In this document: in pieces, positions 12,748 to 63,480 of the stretch
Numbering within the stretch: the first letter of the stretch is position 1
How the letters are laid out: every line of letters starts with the position of its first letter
Assembly: GCA_021292105.1 (NCBI GenBank)
Contig: CM037869.1
Coordinates: forward strand, 32,772,835 to 32,836,834
Source of the DNA: Anadara kagoshimensis
Taxonomy: Eukaryota > Mollusca > Bivalvia > Arcoida > Arcidae
DNA length: 64,000 nt
Direction: 5' to 3'
The notes under the pieces: model-generated
What the model saw: the letters and a program-made list of their open reading frames with translations, nothing else
Told to the model about the DNA's origin: nothing
The model's database searches: none
Made by a program: the position numbers and the translations under genes

Positions 12748-13370
12748 CAAAATTTTTTATAAAATTTATAATGTACAAACATATCATTTAAATGCATTTT
12801 TAATTTGATAAAACAGCATTACATCGTGTATAAAAATATTTCTTATTACAATAACACAGTAATGTCAGGGCAACAACATTTCTCTTCTCTACATCAGGGT
12901 CATTAAAATAAATTTTTATCCCAAAATATTGCTCCATCAAAAATAAAAAATACCTTCATTAAACTGAATCACTTGCAATTAATGGCACTTTCTTTCATGC
13001 CTACATGGTAATGATTTCTATAGTCTCTCTGCAATATTTTGTCAAATTGGCATATTGTGTTTATAAACATGGAAGAGTCTTTGTAATGGCAACAGGATGA
13101 ACGCAAATCATAAACGAGTGGTTTTGTACAAATAAATGTATGAAGGCATAAGTATATGCAAACAATAACACAGTATTAGTACCTATTTGTGTAACTTAAA
13201 CTCTCCCCGTTTATAAACACTCTACCATCAGATCGCAGACAGCCTATAAATAATTTAAGAGAAATATTGACATTCATGTACGTCAACATTTGTAAAAAAA
13301 TTATACCTTTATCTCTTCCTCATTCAAGGCAATTAAAATTGTCACTAGAAACTAACACATGCAAACGAAA

Positions 13371-51076
<37,706 letters not shown>

Positions 51077-51943
51077 CTTTCCCGAATAAATTTAAGTCTT
51101 AAACTTTAAATGTTCACAAGATAACTAAATATTTCCTTTTTCAACAACACTTCCTGGTTCTGACGTTCGCCATATTTGTTTATTTGGTCACATGATCAGC
51201 AGTAAAAATAGACAGGATAAACGTACCTTACGAACATTTGCCTTAATAAAGCATATCCATCATTAGACAAAAAGTTGACCCAGTCGTCAGTTGTTAAGCA
51301 AGTTTGCCTCTTTAAATACATTGCAACATTTACCTGTACTGATGAAAAACCATTCTTCTTCTTCCAATGACAGCATACGTTTAAAAAAAATTGAATATTA
51401 TATGCTGACATGCGTGGACATCTGTTCAAAAGAATTAAAGTGCAGAAACGTAATAAGATTAAAAAAAAATGTAGTGATTAAATTTCATAATATTACTATC
51501 AGTGACTATACCAGTGTTATAATCTTACACCACTGAACGGCCGTTTATAACTACATTTCCTCATCAGAAGGGCTTAGACCCCAAAATTGTGAAACATTTT
51601 TTTTTCTTTTATTAATTTGGGCGAGTGCTGTCCAGAAAAAAAAAACTGACAAAATAATTATTCGAGACTTCTGTTTTGTCATTATTATCTACCTCAGTAA
51701 ACCATCTGCATGGTGTACAGGCTGACAAATCAAAGTTATTTTCAGTTTATTTGTCCAGATCGGCACATTTTTAGTGCAAAAAGTTAACTTTTACATGTTT
51801 AGGTACATTTTGATCGTTATATGTTTGATTTTGGTACAATTTCCATACAAAGAGTCTAAATTTTCAGTACTTTTTAACCCGTTAAAATGTGGAAATCCGT
51901 CTAATTTGACCTTTTCAAATCATCAATCAATCATCAATCAATC

Positions 51944-52015
<72 letters not shown>

Positions 52016-52261
52016 GTCCGTCCGTCCGTCCGTCCGTCCGTCCGTCCGTCCGTCCGTCCGTCCGTCCGTCCGTCCGTCCGTCCATCCATCCATCCATCCA
52101 TCATCCATCATCCATCAATGGAGCATTCAACCAACCAACCAACCAACCCAATCAACCAACTAAACCCAGCCCCACTCATTCACCAACACGGAGAGCTTTG
52201 GTAAGTTTCGTGCACATTATTATGGGGTCGATTTTCCTCACGGTACGTTTTGATTTACAAT
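51077..52261. promoter_or_regulatory. Divergent intergenic region between Shark (-) and RNF7 (+)
   Basis: Both genes read outward from this 1.2-kb gap. On the Shark side at 51148-51180 the Shark strand reads AAATATGGCGAACGTCAGAA then CCAGGAAGTG, that is a YY1-like AAnATGGCG, a TGACGTT-type half site and an ETS-like GGAAGTG, all within about 110 bp of the Shark ATG. On the RNF7 side ACAATATGGCTGACG overlaps the start codon and again resembles a YY1 site. No TATA box was evident. Motif calls are by eye. Confidence 0.45.
51924..52149. repeat. Composite tetranucleotide microsatellite (AATC)n-(GTCC)n-(ATCC)n-(AACC)n
   Basis: AATC to about 52015, GTCC 52016-52082, ATCC to about 52100, a short unique stretch, then AACC 52131-52149. 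It lies about 110 bp before the RNF7 ATG, in its likely promoter or 5' UTR. Confidence 0.9.
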
Positions 52262-52421
52262 ATGGCTGACGAAATGGAAGTTGATCAAGGAGATAAAGAA
52301 GACAGAGAATCGACTAAAAAGCCAGAGAAAATGTTTACTCTGAAGAAATGGAATCTGGTAGCCATGTGGAGTTGGGATGTAGAATGTGATACATGTGCAA
52401 TATGTCGTGTACAAGTTATGG
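52262..52421 (+). CDS. RNF7: RNF7 exon 1
   Basis: ATG at 52262 followed by MADEMEVDQGDKEDRESTKK and the beta-strand that inserts into the cullin. Donor ATGG|GTTAGT; 53 codons plus one base. Confidence 0.95.
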
Positions 52422-54490
52422 GTTAGTTTAACATAATTTGAAAATCGGGCCTTTAGTGAACATGGTGAAATTTCATAACAATGAAAATAGAGTGTGACCC
52501 ATCAACAAAATCTATGGGCCTTAATGTGTAAATTTTGACCAAAATTGAAAAGCTTTGTCAGAATTTTTCAGACTAATCAGATTCTATCTTATAATGAGAA
52601 GTTCCAACAACAGGTTTCTTAAAATTCCTTAAAAAACAGTAAAATTGTACAAAAACTGTTTATATATTAAAATTTATTAAGTGTCCATGAAACCTGCCAC
52701 AAGTTTTAATGATCAAAGATACACATGAAAAATATATAAACTCGATATTATATAGAGACTTCAAATTTCAACCATACAACACAAACCGAAATTAATAATT
52801 AATAATTTAATAATAAATATAATGATAATAATAAATAATAATATTTCTGCTACAAATTAACAAGTCAAAATTTATTTTATGGAATAAACAAAAATATATA
52901 CAGGATTAGCACTGGCTATTAAAAGAGCCAATAATTGTCCAATTTTAAAATTTATGAGGCAATTTCAAAAAAATTTCTATGTTATAAATTTAAGGGCCAG
53001 AAAAACTAAGAAACAAAAAGTGACAAAAATGTTGAAAAAGTTGTTTAACCTGCCGTATAGATTGTTCTTGATTAACATTTTGTAATACTTCTATTACTTT
53101 TTCTCCAATTGTGTAAATAACCATTTGAAACAACAATACCCCCCCCCCCCCTTAAAAAAAAAATAACAAAAAACAAACAAACCAAAAAAACAGTGATTTT
53201 AGTCTGCTTCATAATGAAATTGATAAAACAATTTGTAGCAAAACATTTAGCTAAAATGAAATTCATGAAAAATTTGGAGCCAAAGTTTTAGCCAAAAGCT
53301 ATTTTTTGGAGGCAGAAATTATCGAAATTAGCAGTTGGTTAAAGTGGGAATTGGCAGGGCCAATATGCTGTATTTATGTAAGTGAAAACACAATATGATA
53401 ACAATAAGAGAATGAACTGAAATTACGATTACCGGTACGTCAAATTATAAATTCTAGTATGCAGATAAAATGGCAAAAATGTAAATGTTTGTTTAATAGA
53501 ACTAACTGTAATCCTACCAATAAATGGACTCTATATAGCAAAAACAACACAAGTATGGCCTAATCGTCTTGTTACTGTGTTATACAGTAAAACCTGTTTA
53601 TAAAGGCCATCCAAGGAAACTAGTTAAAGGGACACTGAAGTCTAGGGGATTATGACCAAAATCGATAGTTATAAGTACAATATTAATAATAAAATTCAAA
53701 AAATAAAAAATTATTCCATTAAGATATATATTTCGCTATTTGAAAATTGCCGAAAATCATCGCCGCAGCTCTTCTGTGTTGGAGGTGAGAAGAACACGCT
53801 GTGACGTCATGTGTGAACAAACCTCGCCATGCTATCAATAGTGTGGTTACAGTATAGTGTAAAAGTTGTTAAAAATATTGTTTAAATATGGTTTTGTGTG
53901 CGACCGTTGATTGTAAAATAATTAAAAAATTATGATAACTTAGAATTTGTCTCTATTTAGACTTATTTTAAATTTAATAATGACCAATATTGGCTAAATC
54001 ATGTGCACAATGATCTATGCATCAACTAACCTAAAATGATAAAATATTCTTTTATTTTTTCACGATAAATCAATAAGATCCCAATTTCTTAAAAGTAGAA
54101 TTTACATCCCTTTCTCGCATACAGGTAATTAAGAGATTATCAGTAACCTACAGTACCTTTAGATCCTGTTTATTAGACATTCCATCGCCGGTAATCAAGA
54201 GGTAGATCTACCTTACAATATACAACATAGATCTGAAGATTGATAGGTGTAAATAAATTAAGTGATAAAGTCTTCACGATATCCCATAATAAATGTAAGT
54301 ATAATTAATTTGGAATTTTGGAAAGATGCATTAAAAAATTTAAATATTTCAATATTGATTTACGAATGTATAAATTGATGGGTCGACTGTCGTGACTGGC
54401 GGTATGAAATTAAAAGGATTTAAATTAATGAAATATTCCTATTCGTTAGTTCAATTTTAAACATCAAAACTCTAAAAAAAAAATAATTAA

Positions 54491-54523
<33 letters not shown>

Positions 54524-57500
54524 CTTCTCATGTCATTGATGCGAAGAAAAATTATGTCTGTAACAGTGTGATCTAGTTCAGGACAAATTTGAATGCTGAC
54601 GGCGAGAGTCCGTACAGGCCCGTCCTTTAAAATTGTATAAATTTACTTTTAAATGAATTTCCATACAATGACGTTTTTAAGTAGACTTGGCTGCAAATTT
54701 CATGAAAATCTCTTTAAAAAACTAAAATAAAGTACAATATCCACGGTATATTATTTACTATGTTATACTGCTGTTTGTGTTCACCATATCATTTCATAAT
54801 TTCTGCTACTTCGTCTGTTTCACATCTTGATATAAATGAAATTATCTTGACTACGATTTTGCCTTACAAGTTATAACATATTCAGATATAAATGGAATTA
54901 TCAGGAAATGGATTATACAATTCAAGCAATAATTATAGCTAGCGTCATCTTGATATAAATAAAATAATCTTGAGATATATAATACAATCCAAGTTATAAT
55001 TATTGACATGACTGGTGACATCTTGATATAAGTGAAATTATTGTGAGATGTGAAGATACTTAAATGTAACTACAAATAATTAATACATGTATAAACTAAA
55101 GAGAATGTATTGTCCAATTTTCATTAGATTTAAAAGGACAGCTTATTTCCCGGTTTCAATGGTACACATATATAAAGAAATTGGGAAACAATTACAACTT
55201 ATAACTTCTGAAAGAAACGCATCTCTTATTTTCCAAACTATACACAGGATGAAATAACTCTCCTGTTTATTGTGTAACCAGTAGGTGATCTGATGACGAA
55301 ACGCATTAAAAATTAAAATAAAAAAGTGAAATTAAATTCTTGGCTCATAACAATTGCGTGGCGGAAAGGGCTCAATAGGTGGTCAGGTGGCCCAATCGGT
55401 AGAGCGTATGTTAGTACATGTATTGTGAAGGTCCCGGGTTCGAGTTCGGTTACGCCGCTGTTACATTTGGGGAATCATCCGACCCTGGGCATTGGCTGAC
55501 CAACAAGTTGGTCCCAGGGGTGAACCTGCTGGTTTCGATTCAAGGGAGTTGAATAGAAAAAAGATGGGAGGAATTTGGCGGTCTGTGTAGCTCAATCGGT
55601 AGAACGTCCCGCTAGTATTAGGAAGCTCCCGGGCTCGAGTCCCGGTGTAGCAGCTGCATTTTCCCCTTTCCTGTTAGTACATCAAAAGTAGCTATCCCCT
55701 CTTCTGATTTACAAATGCTTGTTATTCTTTTTTCATATATAATTATTATCATCATTAATATTATTTTAATGCATATTAACATCATTTTCTGGAAGGACCT
55801 ATTTATTTATTTATTTATTTATTTATTCTATATACGTATTTATTATAAATAAATATAAGTAAAAGTCTGAAATAATTATTGTGAAAAATGATGTTTTTAA
55901 AAATTCTCTAAAAATTATAGATATTTATGAATTACGAGATTATCAACATCTTAAAATAAGGTGTGTAAATACACAACTACTGTTGCAGTTAAAGGGTTGG
56001 TAAATATACAGGAAGTGTCGGTATACCTGTCTCGTTAGTTAAGTGGATTGGGTACACTCCGATATACAACTAGTCAGTCAATATTGAGGGTTTTATTACA
56101 GGTGACTATAATAATAATAATAATAAAAACTTTATTCTCATCAACCGTAAATGTTTTTTTTTTCATGACTGGCCATGGTGTAATGTCTCCTCGTCTTATG
56201 TTGTTTCTTGCAATCGTTGCTAATCGCGAAACTTCTTGGTTGAAATGCACGATCTCAAGGTCAAAGCTGTCGATTATACATTTTTAAATAAATTGCAATT
56301 TTTAATTTTGTCTTTGATCTGTACGATTTTTGTGCAGCAAATGCATTCCCTCTCAGTGTTCATTGCTCGGCAGTTTCATTATATGTCCCAAACCTACAAA
56401 TGATGATCATTATCTATAACTTCGCATGAATCCGATTTGAATAAATTCTCTGGTTTACTTTCAGTTCCCTAATATTCTGACTCAAAATCAAAAAGATAAT
56501 GCGCCATTTCTAATAATATGGATAAGTAACAACTCGTAAGATGCGACACTTCAGTATATATAAACAGTAGTTAGGAAGAGTGGTTGTTCACACATGACGT
56601 CACAACTTGTTTTCGTACCTCCCGATTGAAGAGTTCCAAAATGGCCTGAGGTTACGAATTTTGATTTTTTAAACTTCTATATCTTTTTTATTTCGGAGAA
56701 TAAAAAGGTGAAATTTTCAATATAATAATAATTTAACATAAATTTTCATATTTTGGTCAAATTGGCTAGACTTCAGTGTCCCTTTAAAGTGGCTTTTTGG
56801 ACAAGTGGCCATTGTATAGAGGTTCCAATAACATGAATAAGGAACAGTTGAGATAAAATTTTACTGGCCTTTAAAAGCAGGTGGCCCGTAGATGGAGGTG
56901 GCCTTTTAATGCAATTTCGACTGTATATTACATTTATTGATACATATTTATTTGTTATGTAAAACTTATCTTTGTTAAGTTATTGGTGTTTATTTTGTAG
57001 ATGCTTGTTTACGTTGTCAGTCTGAGGATAAACAAGATGATTGTGTGGGTAAGTGTCTTTTATCTAATTGTGCTTAATTGCTTCTTAGTGATTACTACTG
57101 AATAAAGGTTTTTCCCCTGTGGAAAAATAATTGAAAAGTGAAATTTCCCAATTTGGCCACTAAAATTCCCCAAAACAATGGTGATATACCAGCAAATTAA
57201 ATCTAGTTTTACTTACCCAAAAATGTAAGTTTTAACATTTGAATATCTTCGCAATGGGGATTTTAAGCTATTGCAAGCATGCCATTATGCAGTTCGATGT
57301 ATTTCAGAATTTCAAATTTTCCCAATTTAAAAAGGCAAAAAGTAGTTTTGAAAAATGTAACAAAATCACTGCTTCTAGATGTAATTTGCACCTGAAGTGG
57401 ACACAGTTAGCCTACTCTTTTTTCAAATTCTTCAGAGGTGTATTTATTGTGCACAGAAACAAGAGACCTTGGATATTTGTCTTTGAATCTAATCTGACCC

Positions 57501-58068
57501 AAGACTTGAAAGTGGGTAGTGACTGTTCTTTTGCCAAGCCCTCGGCATTACAAAATGAAAGTCACGGTTCTTTCGGATGGCAACTTAAAATAAACGAGGT
57601 CCCGTGTCAGGGTGGGCTTGGCACGCTAAAGAACCCTGTTGTATAATGCCATCAGCGCAATGCACAGGCAAAATTTCTGCATCTTCGCCTATAGCTGGTG
57701 ACATCTCGATATAAGTGAAATATTCTTGACTGGGATGTTAAACATCATTACTCAACTCAACTCAACTCATCTGAAAGCTTTAACATTCGGAAATGAAACA
57801 CAGGTTTGCTCATTTTCCTGGGAGGCATAGCCCTTTGAACATAAGTGCAAATTCCAAAAACAGTACCTACTGACAGGGGATTCTAATTCACTGAATTTGC
57901 TTGTATTTGTTATTTTTAAAGTAATTTTGCCATTTGTCTTCTATTTCAGTTGTTTGGGGAGAGTGTAACCATTCATTTCATCTGTGCTGTATGACGTTAT
58001 GGGTGAAACAGAATAAAAGATGTCCACTTTGTCAGCAGGACTGGGAAGTCCAACGGATTGGAAAATAA
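52262..58068 (+). CDS. RNF7: RING-box protein RNF7/RBX2 (SAG), three exons
   Basis: Exons 52262-52421, 57001-57048 and 57950-58068 join in phase 1 and give 108 residues, close to the 113 of the human protein. The N-terminal 22 residues are acidic and variable. From KMFTLKKWNLVAMWSWDVEC the sequence follows the RBX2 family closely, then DTCAICRVQVMDACLRCQ, VVVWGECNHSFHLCCMTLWV and KRCPLCQQDWEVQRIGK. RING-H2 zinc ligands: Cys42, Cys45, Cys48, Cys56, Cys59, Cys68, Cys75, His77, His80, Cys94 and Cys97. It is the catalytic RING subunit of cullin-5 ubiquitin ligases, recruiting E2 and promoting cullin neddylation. ACLRCQ and CVVVWG favour RBX2 over RBX1. The gene looks intact; intron 1 (4.6 kb) holds a nested transposon. 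Confidence 0.96.
54492..54522. repeat. Poly-C tract, 31 nt
   Basis: Uninterrupted run of 31 C. The length is likely to be uncertain in the assembly. Confidence 0.9.
55375..55690 (+). repeat. Two tandem tRNA-derived SINE heads
   Basis: First head at 55380-55465 (GGCCCAATCGGTAGAGCG, GGGTTCGAGTTCGG), second at 55578-55665 (TAGCTCAATCGGTAGAACG, GGGCTCGAGTCCCGG). Both keep A and B boxes, but neither has an acceptor stem of a real tRNA. Confidence 0.65.
57001..57048 (+). CDS. RNF7: RNF7 exon 2
   Basis: 48-nt exon encoding DACLRCQSEDKQDDCV, between acceptor TTTTGTAG and donor GTGG|GTAAGT. The boundaries agree with protein conservation. Confidence 0.94.
57495..57775 (+). repeat. SINE S1 copy
   Basis: Plus-strand copy ending 'cttgactgggatgttaaac' and (CTCAA)n, in RNF7 intron 2. 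Confidence 0.65.
57950..58068 (+). CDS. RNF7: RNF7 exon 3 and stop
   Basis: Acceptor CTATTTCAG; VVWGECNHSFHLCCMTLWVK to VQRIGK and TAA. Contains the H2 and last zinc-binding pair of the RING. Confidence 0.96.
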
Positions 58069-58639
58069 CAACAGATGTTTTTAATTTATTGGCTTATTTA
58101 TTATACAGGGCTGTTATGTAACAATTTCGACTTTGTAATCAATCTGGCATCCATTGTAAAACTTAAAAGTTGTATTTGATGTCATTCGGGAAGGGGGGGG
58201 GGGTTGATATGAAATTGAATGTTATACTTACATAATTACTGAAGAAGTTATTCAGAATTTATAATATAAACTATATAAAGTGTTGATGGCTCACTTAATA
58301 TATAAACAGAGGAAATTAATTAAAACATTTTTGACATTTGTCTGGGACATGCTTTTCTTCCTAAACAGATCGACAGAACTGTTGAAAGCTAAATAACAAA
58401 AATATTACAAGAAACATTAGAGGAGGAAGGATTATTTATACAGTTTAAGTGTTCAAATTCTGTAAAAGGGACATTAAAATTTAGAGAGAATGGAATATAT
58501 ACATACATGTATATCCATAAATAACTACATGTATGTTATAGGTTTATATTGTAATCATCATGTCAAATTTTGTTTGTGGAATTGAAATAATGTTATCTTA
58601 ACATTGTGATCTAAAAGTATGTAACAAAGTTATTTTTCT

Positions 58640-58925
58640 TGAAAATCAAGAAAATTTCTATGAAAAATTTTGAAATTTTGGAGAAAATTATAAAAATATA
58701 GAAAAACATATTAAAAACAATTTTAGCTGAAAAAAACCCACTTGGGGTTTAGCAGTGTTGTTTTCAACAATTTCATTTTGTGAAGACTTTCAGGAAATTT
58801 TGGGGAAAATTACAAAATTATGAGAAAAACATTTTTTTCAAGATAAAAACAATTTTAGCTGAAAACACTCTCTGATTTAGCAGTGATCTTTTCAACAATT
58901 TAATTTTGTGAAGATTTTTCAGTTT
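58640..58925. repeat. Two-unit tandem repeat, about 130 bp each
   Basis: Two copies of a segment with AACAATTTTAGCTGAAAA and TTTTCAACAATTT, after RNF7 and possibly in its 3' UTR. Confidence 0.6.
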
Positions 58926-59504
58926 GTAATGATATGACCAGTTTTAAACATGTATAATAATTTATGGATGGCAGTGTTTATCTACTACTTCTTGACTTTT
59001 TATGTTATAAATAGAACAGGAGATCCTCAAATCTGGCCTGAAAAGCAATGTATATTACATATAAAATATATGTACATTGTCAAGATATGTATGCTTCAAA
59101 CTAAAATAATGTTTTACTAAACTAGTGTGATTCTGTGTGTGAAAACTGTAATTGTACTTATGTTGGATGCATACAGATCTGAAGTTTTTGATAATTATAC
59201 TTTGTTGTATATATGTGTATGTATTTATTGTGTAATTCATTACCAATGAATATTGTTTAACATTTAAACATTTGTGACAATGTATCTGGAGTTGTCTTAT
59301 TTACTGGTACATGTATTTTAAAATGTGCTTCCATATTTTTGTTTCAAGAGCTTTGCGCCCTATTTAAGAATCTTTCACATATCAAGGTAGTCAGTTCAGG
59401 AATGGTAGAGGAAACAAGAGTGCCTGTAGAAAACCACAAAACTTTGGCAGCAGAGCAAACTGTCTCAAATTAGAATTTGTCCCAAGTGGGATTTGAACCT
59501 TGGT

Positions 59505-59885
59505 GGTTGTTCTTGAATGTTGCTTAATGTCGCCTCAGCAATTTTTCAGCTATTCACGCCGGCAACTACTTTATCAATCTCTATGGATTAATCTATGAAC
59601 AAGTTTGTGTATGCACATGAAGTGTGAGTGTGTTTTATAGTCTGCCTTGTACCAGTGTGCACTCGGGGCAACTTTAAGGTGCTAGCACACCGAGTCAGTA
59701 TGCAGCAAACAAGCATACCACTCCCCCAGTCACATTATACTGACACCAGGTGAACCAGTAAAAGCCAACAGCAGGGAAAATTTACCTTTCCACTTGTGGT
59801 CTGAGCAGGACTCAAACTCGCAGAGGTGAGAGACCCTGGATTTGTAGACTTGACATCTTATCTATTAGGCCATCACAGCCTTGAA
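59505..59885 (-). repeat. SINE S2 copy
   Basis: Second copy of 17511-17893, with the head complement at 59800-59880. Confidence 0.65.
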
Positions 59886-59979
59886 CCTAGGTGGTGAGAG
59901 GTGCTGGGATTCATAATCACTTTAGACCACTTTGCCATTTCAAGCATCTATGCCTTCTAGTTAATAAAGCATTATCTAC

Positions 59980-60240
59980 TGGTCCCGGTTTCACAATCAT
60001 TCCTTAGCTAAGATTTCCCTTAACTTAAATTTAGCAAATTTTGGTAATCTGTTTTTAGAATTTCTAATAAATATTTTCGTCAATATTTAATGCAAATGTA
60101 TAAGGTAGAATAGATCTTCAAAATGACACCTTCAATTCCTGAATATCTTAAAAATTAACAAAATTATAAAGATTTGAAATTTTGCAAAGATTTAAGTTAA
60201 GGAAAATCTTAGCTAAGGAATGATTGTGAAACTGGAGCCT
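59980..60240. mobile_element. MITE with long perfect inverted ends
   Basis: GTTTCACAATCATTCCTTAG at the left end and its exact complement at the right, continuing through 'ctaagattt'. Related to 46055-46543. Confidence 0.7.
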
Positions 60241-60311
60241 GATGCTACATGTGAAGTTTCAAGCTCTTAGGCATTTCAGTTCTTGGACAAGATTTTACTT
60301 CTTAGGATTAT

Positions 60312-60640
60312 TGTTGAGTTGAGTAATGGTGTTAGCATCCCAGTCAAGAACATTTCTCTATATCGCCATCTATAGTGGAGATTAAAAAATTTTGGTCAAT
60401 GGCATTATACAGCAGGCGTCTTTATCATGCCACATCTACCATGACACGGCCCTCGTTTATTTATAGTTACCATCCGAAAGAACCGTGACTTTCATTTCGG
60501 AATGCTGAATGCTTGGCAAAAGAACAATCACTATCCACTTTCAAGTCTAGGGTTAGACCTGGTCGGGGTTTAAACACAATACCTCCCACTTTTGGAGCAA
60601 GCACTCTACCAACTGAACTTCCACAGTGGTACTTTGGATC
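60312..60640 (-). repeat. SINE S1 copy, near full length
   Basis: Minus-strand copy, head complement CTCTACCAACTGAACTTCCA. Confidence 0.6.
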
Positions 60641-61654
60641 ATTGTGAATGAGATTCAAGGTCAGCCAGTGTCCCGAATTTGATAAACCTTCATTACTTGG
60701 CACTAAATATTAAGATGTTTCAAGATTCTAGGTCTTTCCATTCAAGTCAAGATGTTTAGAGATGTTTCAAGTCTCTGTTACCTTGAATGTGGGCCAGTAT
60801 GAACCAGCTTTGCAAATTTTGTAGATCTTTATGCTATATCTGAAGCTTCTAGTTTCTAGGCCTGTGGGTACAAAGGTTTTACTACTTCAGGTCACTGCCA
60901 CCTTAATTGTGGTTTACAAATTTTGAGTTTAATGACTTGATGCTATTACCGGTATATGAAGTTTCAGGTGTCTAGTCCAATCCATTCCCAAGGGGTTTTC
61001 AATTGAGATCACTGTAACCTTGAAAAAGGTCAGCATGAATCAGTTTGGCAAAACTGATTTTAGTTGCTACCTCTCACAAAATAAACAATGTTGAAATTAC
61101 AAACAGTGATTTGGGCAGACCATTTAAGTTTTATATTAGGTAAACAACATTGACCTGTCTGCTTGACCTTTAATATAAATGCGTTCATTTATGAGTAGGG
61201 AACACAGACGTTCCATTTTGTCTACTACATCATTAGTCAGAAACTTTTCAAGTCATGAGTGAGGCTTGAACCTACAACCCTTGACTTCAAAAGCCAGTGA
61301 CAGTACCAGTTGACTATGTCTGCTTATTACATTGGAAGTTGGAACATACAATGCTGGATGTAGAGGCAAGGTCAGTTACATGTACGCTCGTAAGTGTAAG
61401 TCAAAGAAGCAACTGTCTAACACCTGTTCCTGCCAATCCATTGCCATTAACCATATGTAAAATGATTGGTTGAATAGGGTTTTAAAACTTTTATACTCGG
61501 GCCAGGAATATTTCACTAATATTGAGATGTTGCCATTTGTAGCCTGTGAGAAGTGTTAAATATGTAATGGATTCCTTTGTAAAATGGATTTGATTATGAA
61601 ACTACAGTTTAATCACATACCATAGATCAATCACATTTTCAGTGTTCATTATAA

Positions 61655-62850
61655 GCTCACCTGGCTAAAGCCACCGTGAGCTTATTGAATGATGTGACGT
61701 GTTTATGTGCGTTCATTCAAGGTTACAATTCTGAAAAAGTGAAATTTACTAAAATGACTTCTTATGAAACGAAAGACCTAGGATCCTCATATATATATAT
61801 ATATATATGAGAATATACATAATCAGCATGGGTAGTGCTACAAAGTTGTGAAAAAATTTGACCTTGACCTTAGTTCAAGGTCGCAGTGACCTAATATGTA
61901 AACCATTAAATATGACTTCTTATGAACCAAAAGGCCTTTAGACATCAAATGTCATATGTTGAATGTGAAGTTCTACAAAGTTTGTGAATAGATTCGACCT
62001 TGACCTTTGTTCAAGGTCACTGTGACCTTGTATGTGTATGTAAACATGTTAAAAATGACTTCTTCTCATGAACCAAAAGGCCAATAGACATCAAACTTCA
62101 TTTATAAAATCAGTATGTTGAGTTCAACAAAGTTTATGTGACCTTAGTTAAGGTCGCAGTGACCTTGTAGGTAAAATGCTAAAAATGACTTCTCATGAAC
62201 CAAAAAGCCTATAGACACCAAACTTCATAAATAGAATCAATATGTTGTGTTCTACAAATTTTGTGAAAGATTTGACCTTGACCTTAGTTTAAGGTCACAG
62301 TGAGCTTGTATGTAAACTGCTTATAATGACTTTTTCTCATGAAGCCACTAAACTTCAGACATGGAATCAGTGTATTGAGTTATACAAAGTTTGCGAATAG
62401 ATTTGACCTTTACATTAGTTTAAGGTCACAATGACGTTTTATGTAAAACACTAAAAATGACATCTTCTCATGAACCAAAAGGCCCATAAACATAAAAGTT
62501 CTACAAAGTTTGTGAATAGATTTGACATTGATATTCATTTATGGTCACCATGGCCTTTTATATAAAAACGCTATATATGACTTCTTCATATGAACCAAAA
62601 GGTATGTAGACATCAAATGTCATATGTAGAATCACTGCCTGGAGTTTTGAACAGATTTGACCCCTGATCTGCATCAAAGGTAACAGTGATCCTTTGTGTA
62701 ACAAAATGCACAAAATGACCTTTTGTCATGACCCAATGGCGCATAATTTTCAAACTTCATATAAAGGATCAGCATGTAAAGTTTGTGAATAGATTTTACC
62801 TTGACCTTCATGCTAATGCAGCCAATGCACACCAGGTGAGCGATAATGCC
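61655..62850. mobile_element. Dispersed element with an internal ~140-bp tandem array
   Basis: Bounded by 'aagctcacctggc' and 'ccaggtgagcg'. Inside are about seven diverged units with 'aatgacttcttatgaaccaa', 'tctacaaagtttgtgaatag' and GACCTTGACCTT. Elements with such tandem cores are known among non-autonomous Helitron-like elements of bivalves; assignment here is inference. The satellite at 20885-22690 and its flank end at 23250 look like the same kind of element. Confidence 0.55.
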
Positions 62851-63235
62851 CTATTTGACCTCTTGTTTCCTATTCTTACAATTTAATACAGGACATGATG
62901 CAAATAGCTTTGGTTATATTTTTCAGTCTTTACAACTTTATTCTCCTGTATCATGGAAAGTTGAAAGTAAAGACCTGATTAGGATTTCCTGTCATCTTTT
63001 GTCATGAAATAAAAAGTGCTTGTTATAATTAATGTTGGTTTTGTTTCTTCATGATTTCCTGACAAAATTCCATTGTATTCACTTAATGTTATCTTTAAAA
63101 CGGCAAAAGTAACCTGAAATTAAAATATAAAAAAATTAATACAATAATCATACAAATACAAGATGTACAATAAAAGTATCAGTATACCTGCTATCTGGAC
63201 CATTTATCATAGTCATCTTACCATCTATACAATTA

Positions 63236-63480
63236 CTGTATAGTTGTTAAATTCTGCGGGGATAAAATTTCCCGGTTCAGACATTTGAACTTATCACAGA
63301 TATAAAATTTTGCGTTGCAGTGGCCAGTGTTAACACTTTTCTGTATGAATATCTAAATCTAATTTTAATGCATGCTACATAAAATATTCACTTGGTATTT
63401 AATTTCGCACTACTAGTATGAAGTCAAACCGCAAATATAGCAAAATTAAATCCCCAGTGAATAAAAGCAACTACTAGTAT
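63236..63480. mobile_element. M2 MITE copy
   Basis: Reverse-complement relative of 10661-10893. Confidence 0.65.

Larger units (their letters stand above)
53628..56783. mobile_element. TTAA-flanked non-autonomous element with long inverted ends
   Basis: 18-bp perfect ends AGGGACACTGAAGTCTAG and complement, flanked by TTAA on both sides; joining the flanks restores the MITE. Similarity of the ends continues about 35 bp, and GTGACGTCATGTGTGAACAA at 53801-53820 has its exact complement at 56584-56603. No transposase frame. The TTAA duplication points to piggyBac-type mobilisation; this is inference. The inside carries a 31-nt C run and two SINE heads. Confidence 0.75.
53585..56923. mobile_element. 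M1 MITE copy split by a 3.2-kb element
   Basis: Left part 53585-53627 ('cagtaaaacctgtttataaa') and right part 56784-56923 (through 'aatttcgactg') with TA flanks, in RNF7 intron 1. Confidence 0.75.

Noticed and set aside
51774-52163. 129-codon open frame with SINQSINQ and RPSVRPSV repeats
   Set aside because: It is the translation of the composite tetranucleotide microsatellite in the divergent promoter.
55375-55665. Pair of possible tRNA genes
   Set aside because: SINE heads; the flanking sequence recurs elsewhere (10925-11045) and cloverleaf pairing is incomplete.
57239-57646. 135-codon frame in RNF7 intron 2
   Set aside because: Runs into SINE S1; the FGWQLKINEVPCQGG part recurs wherever the SINE body is translated.
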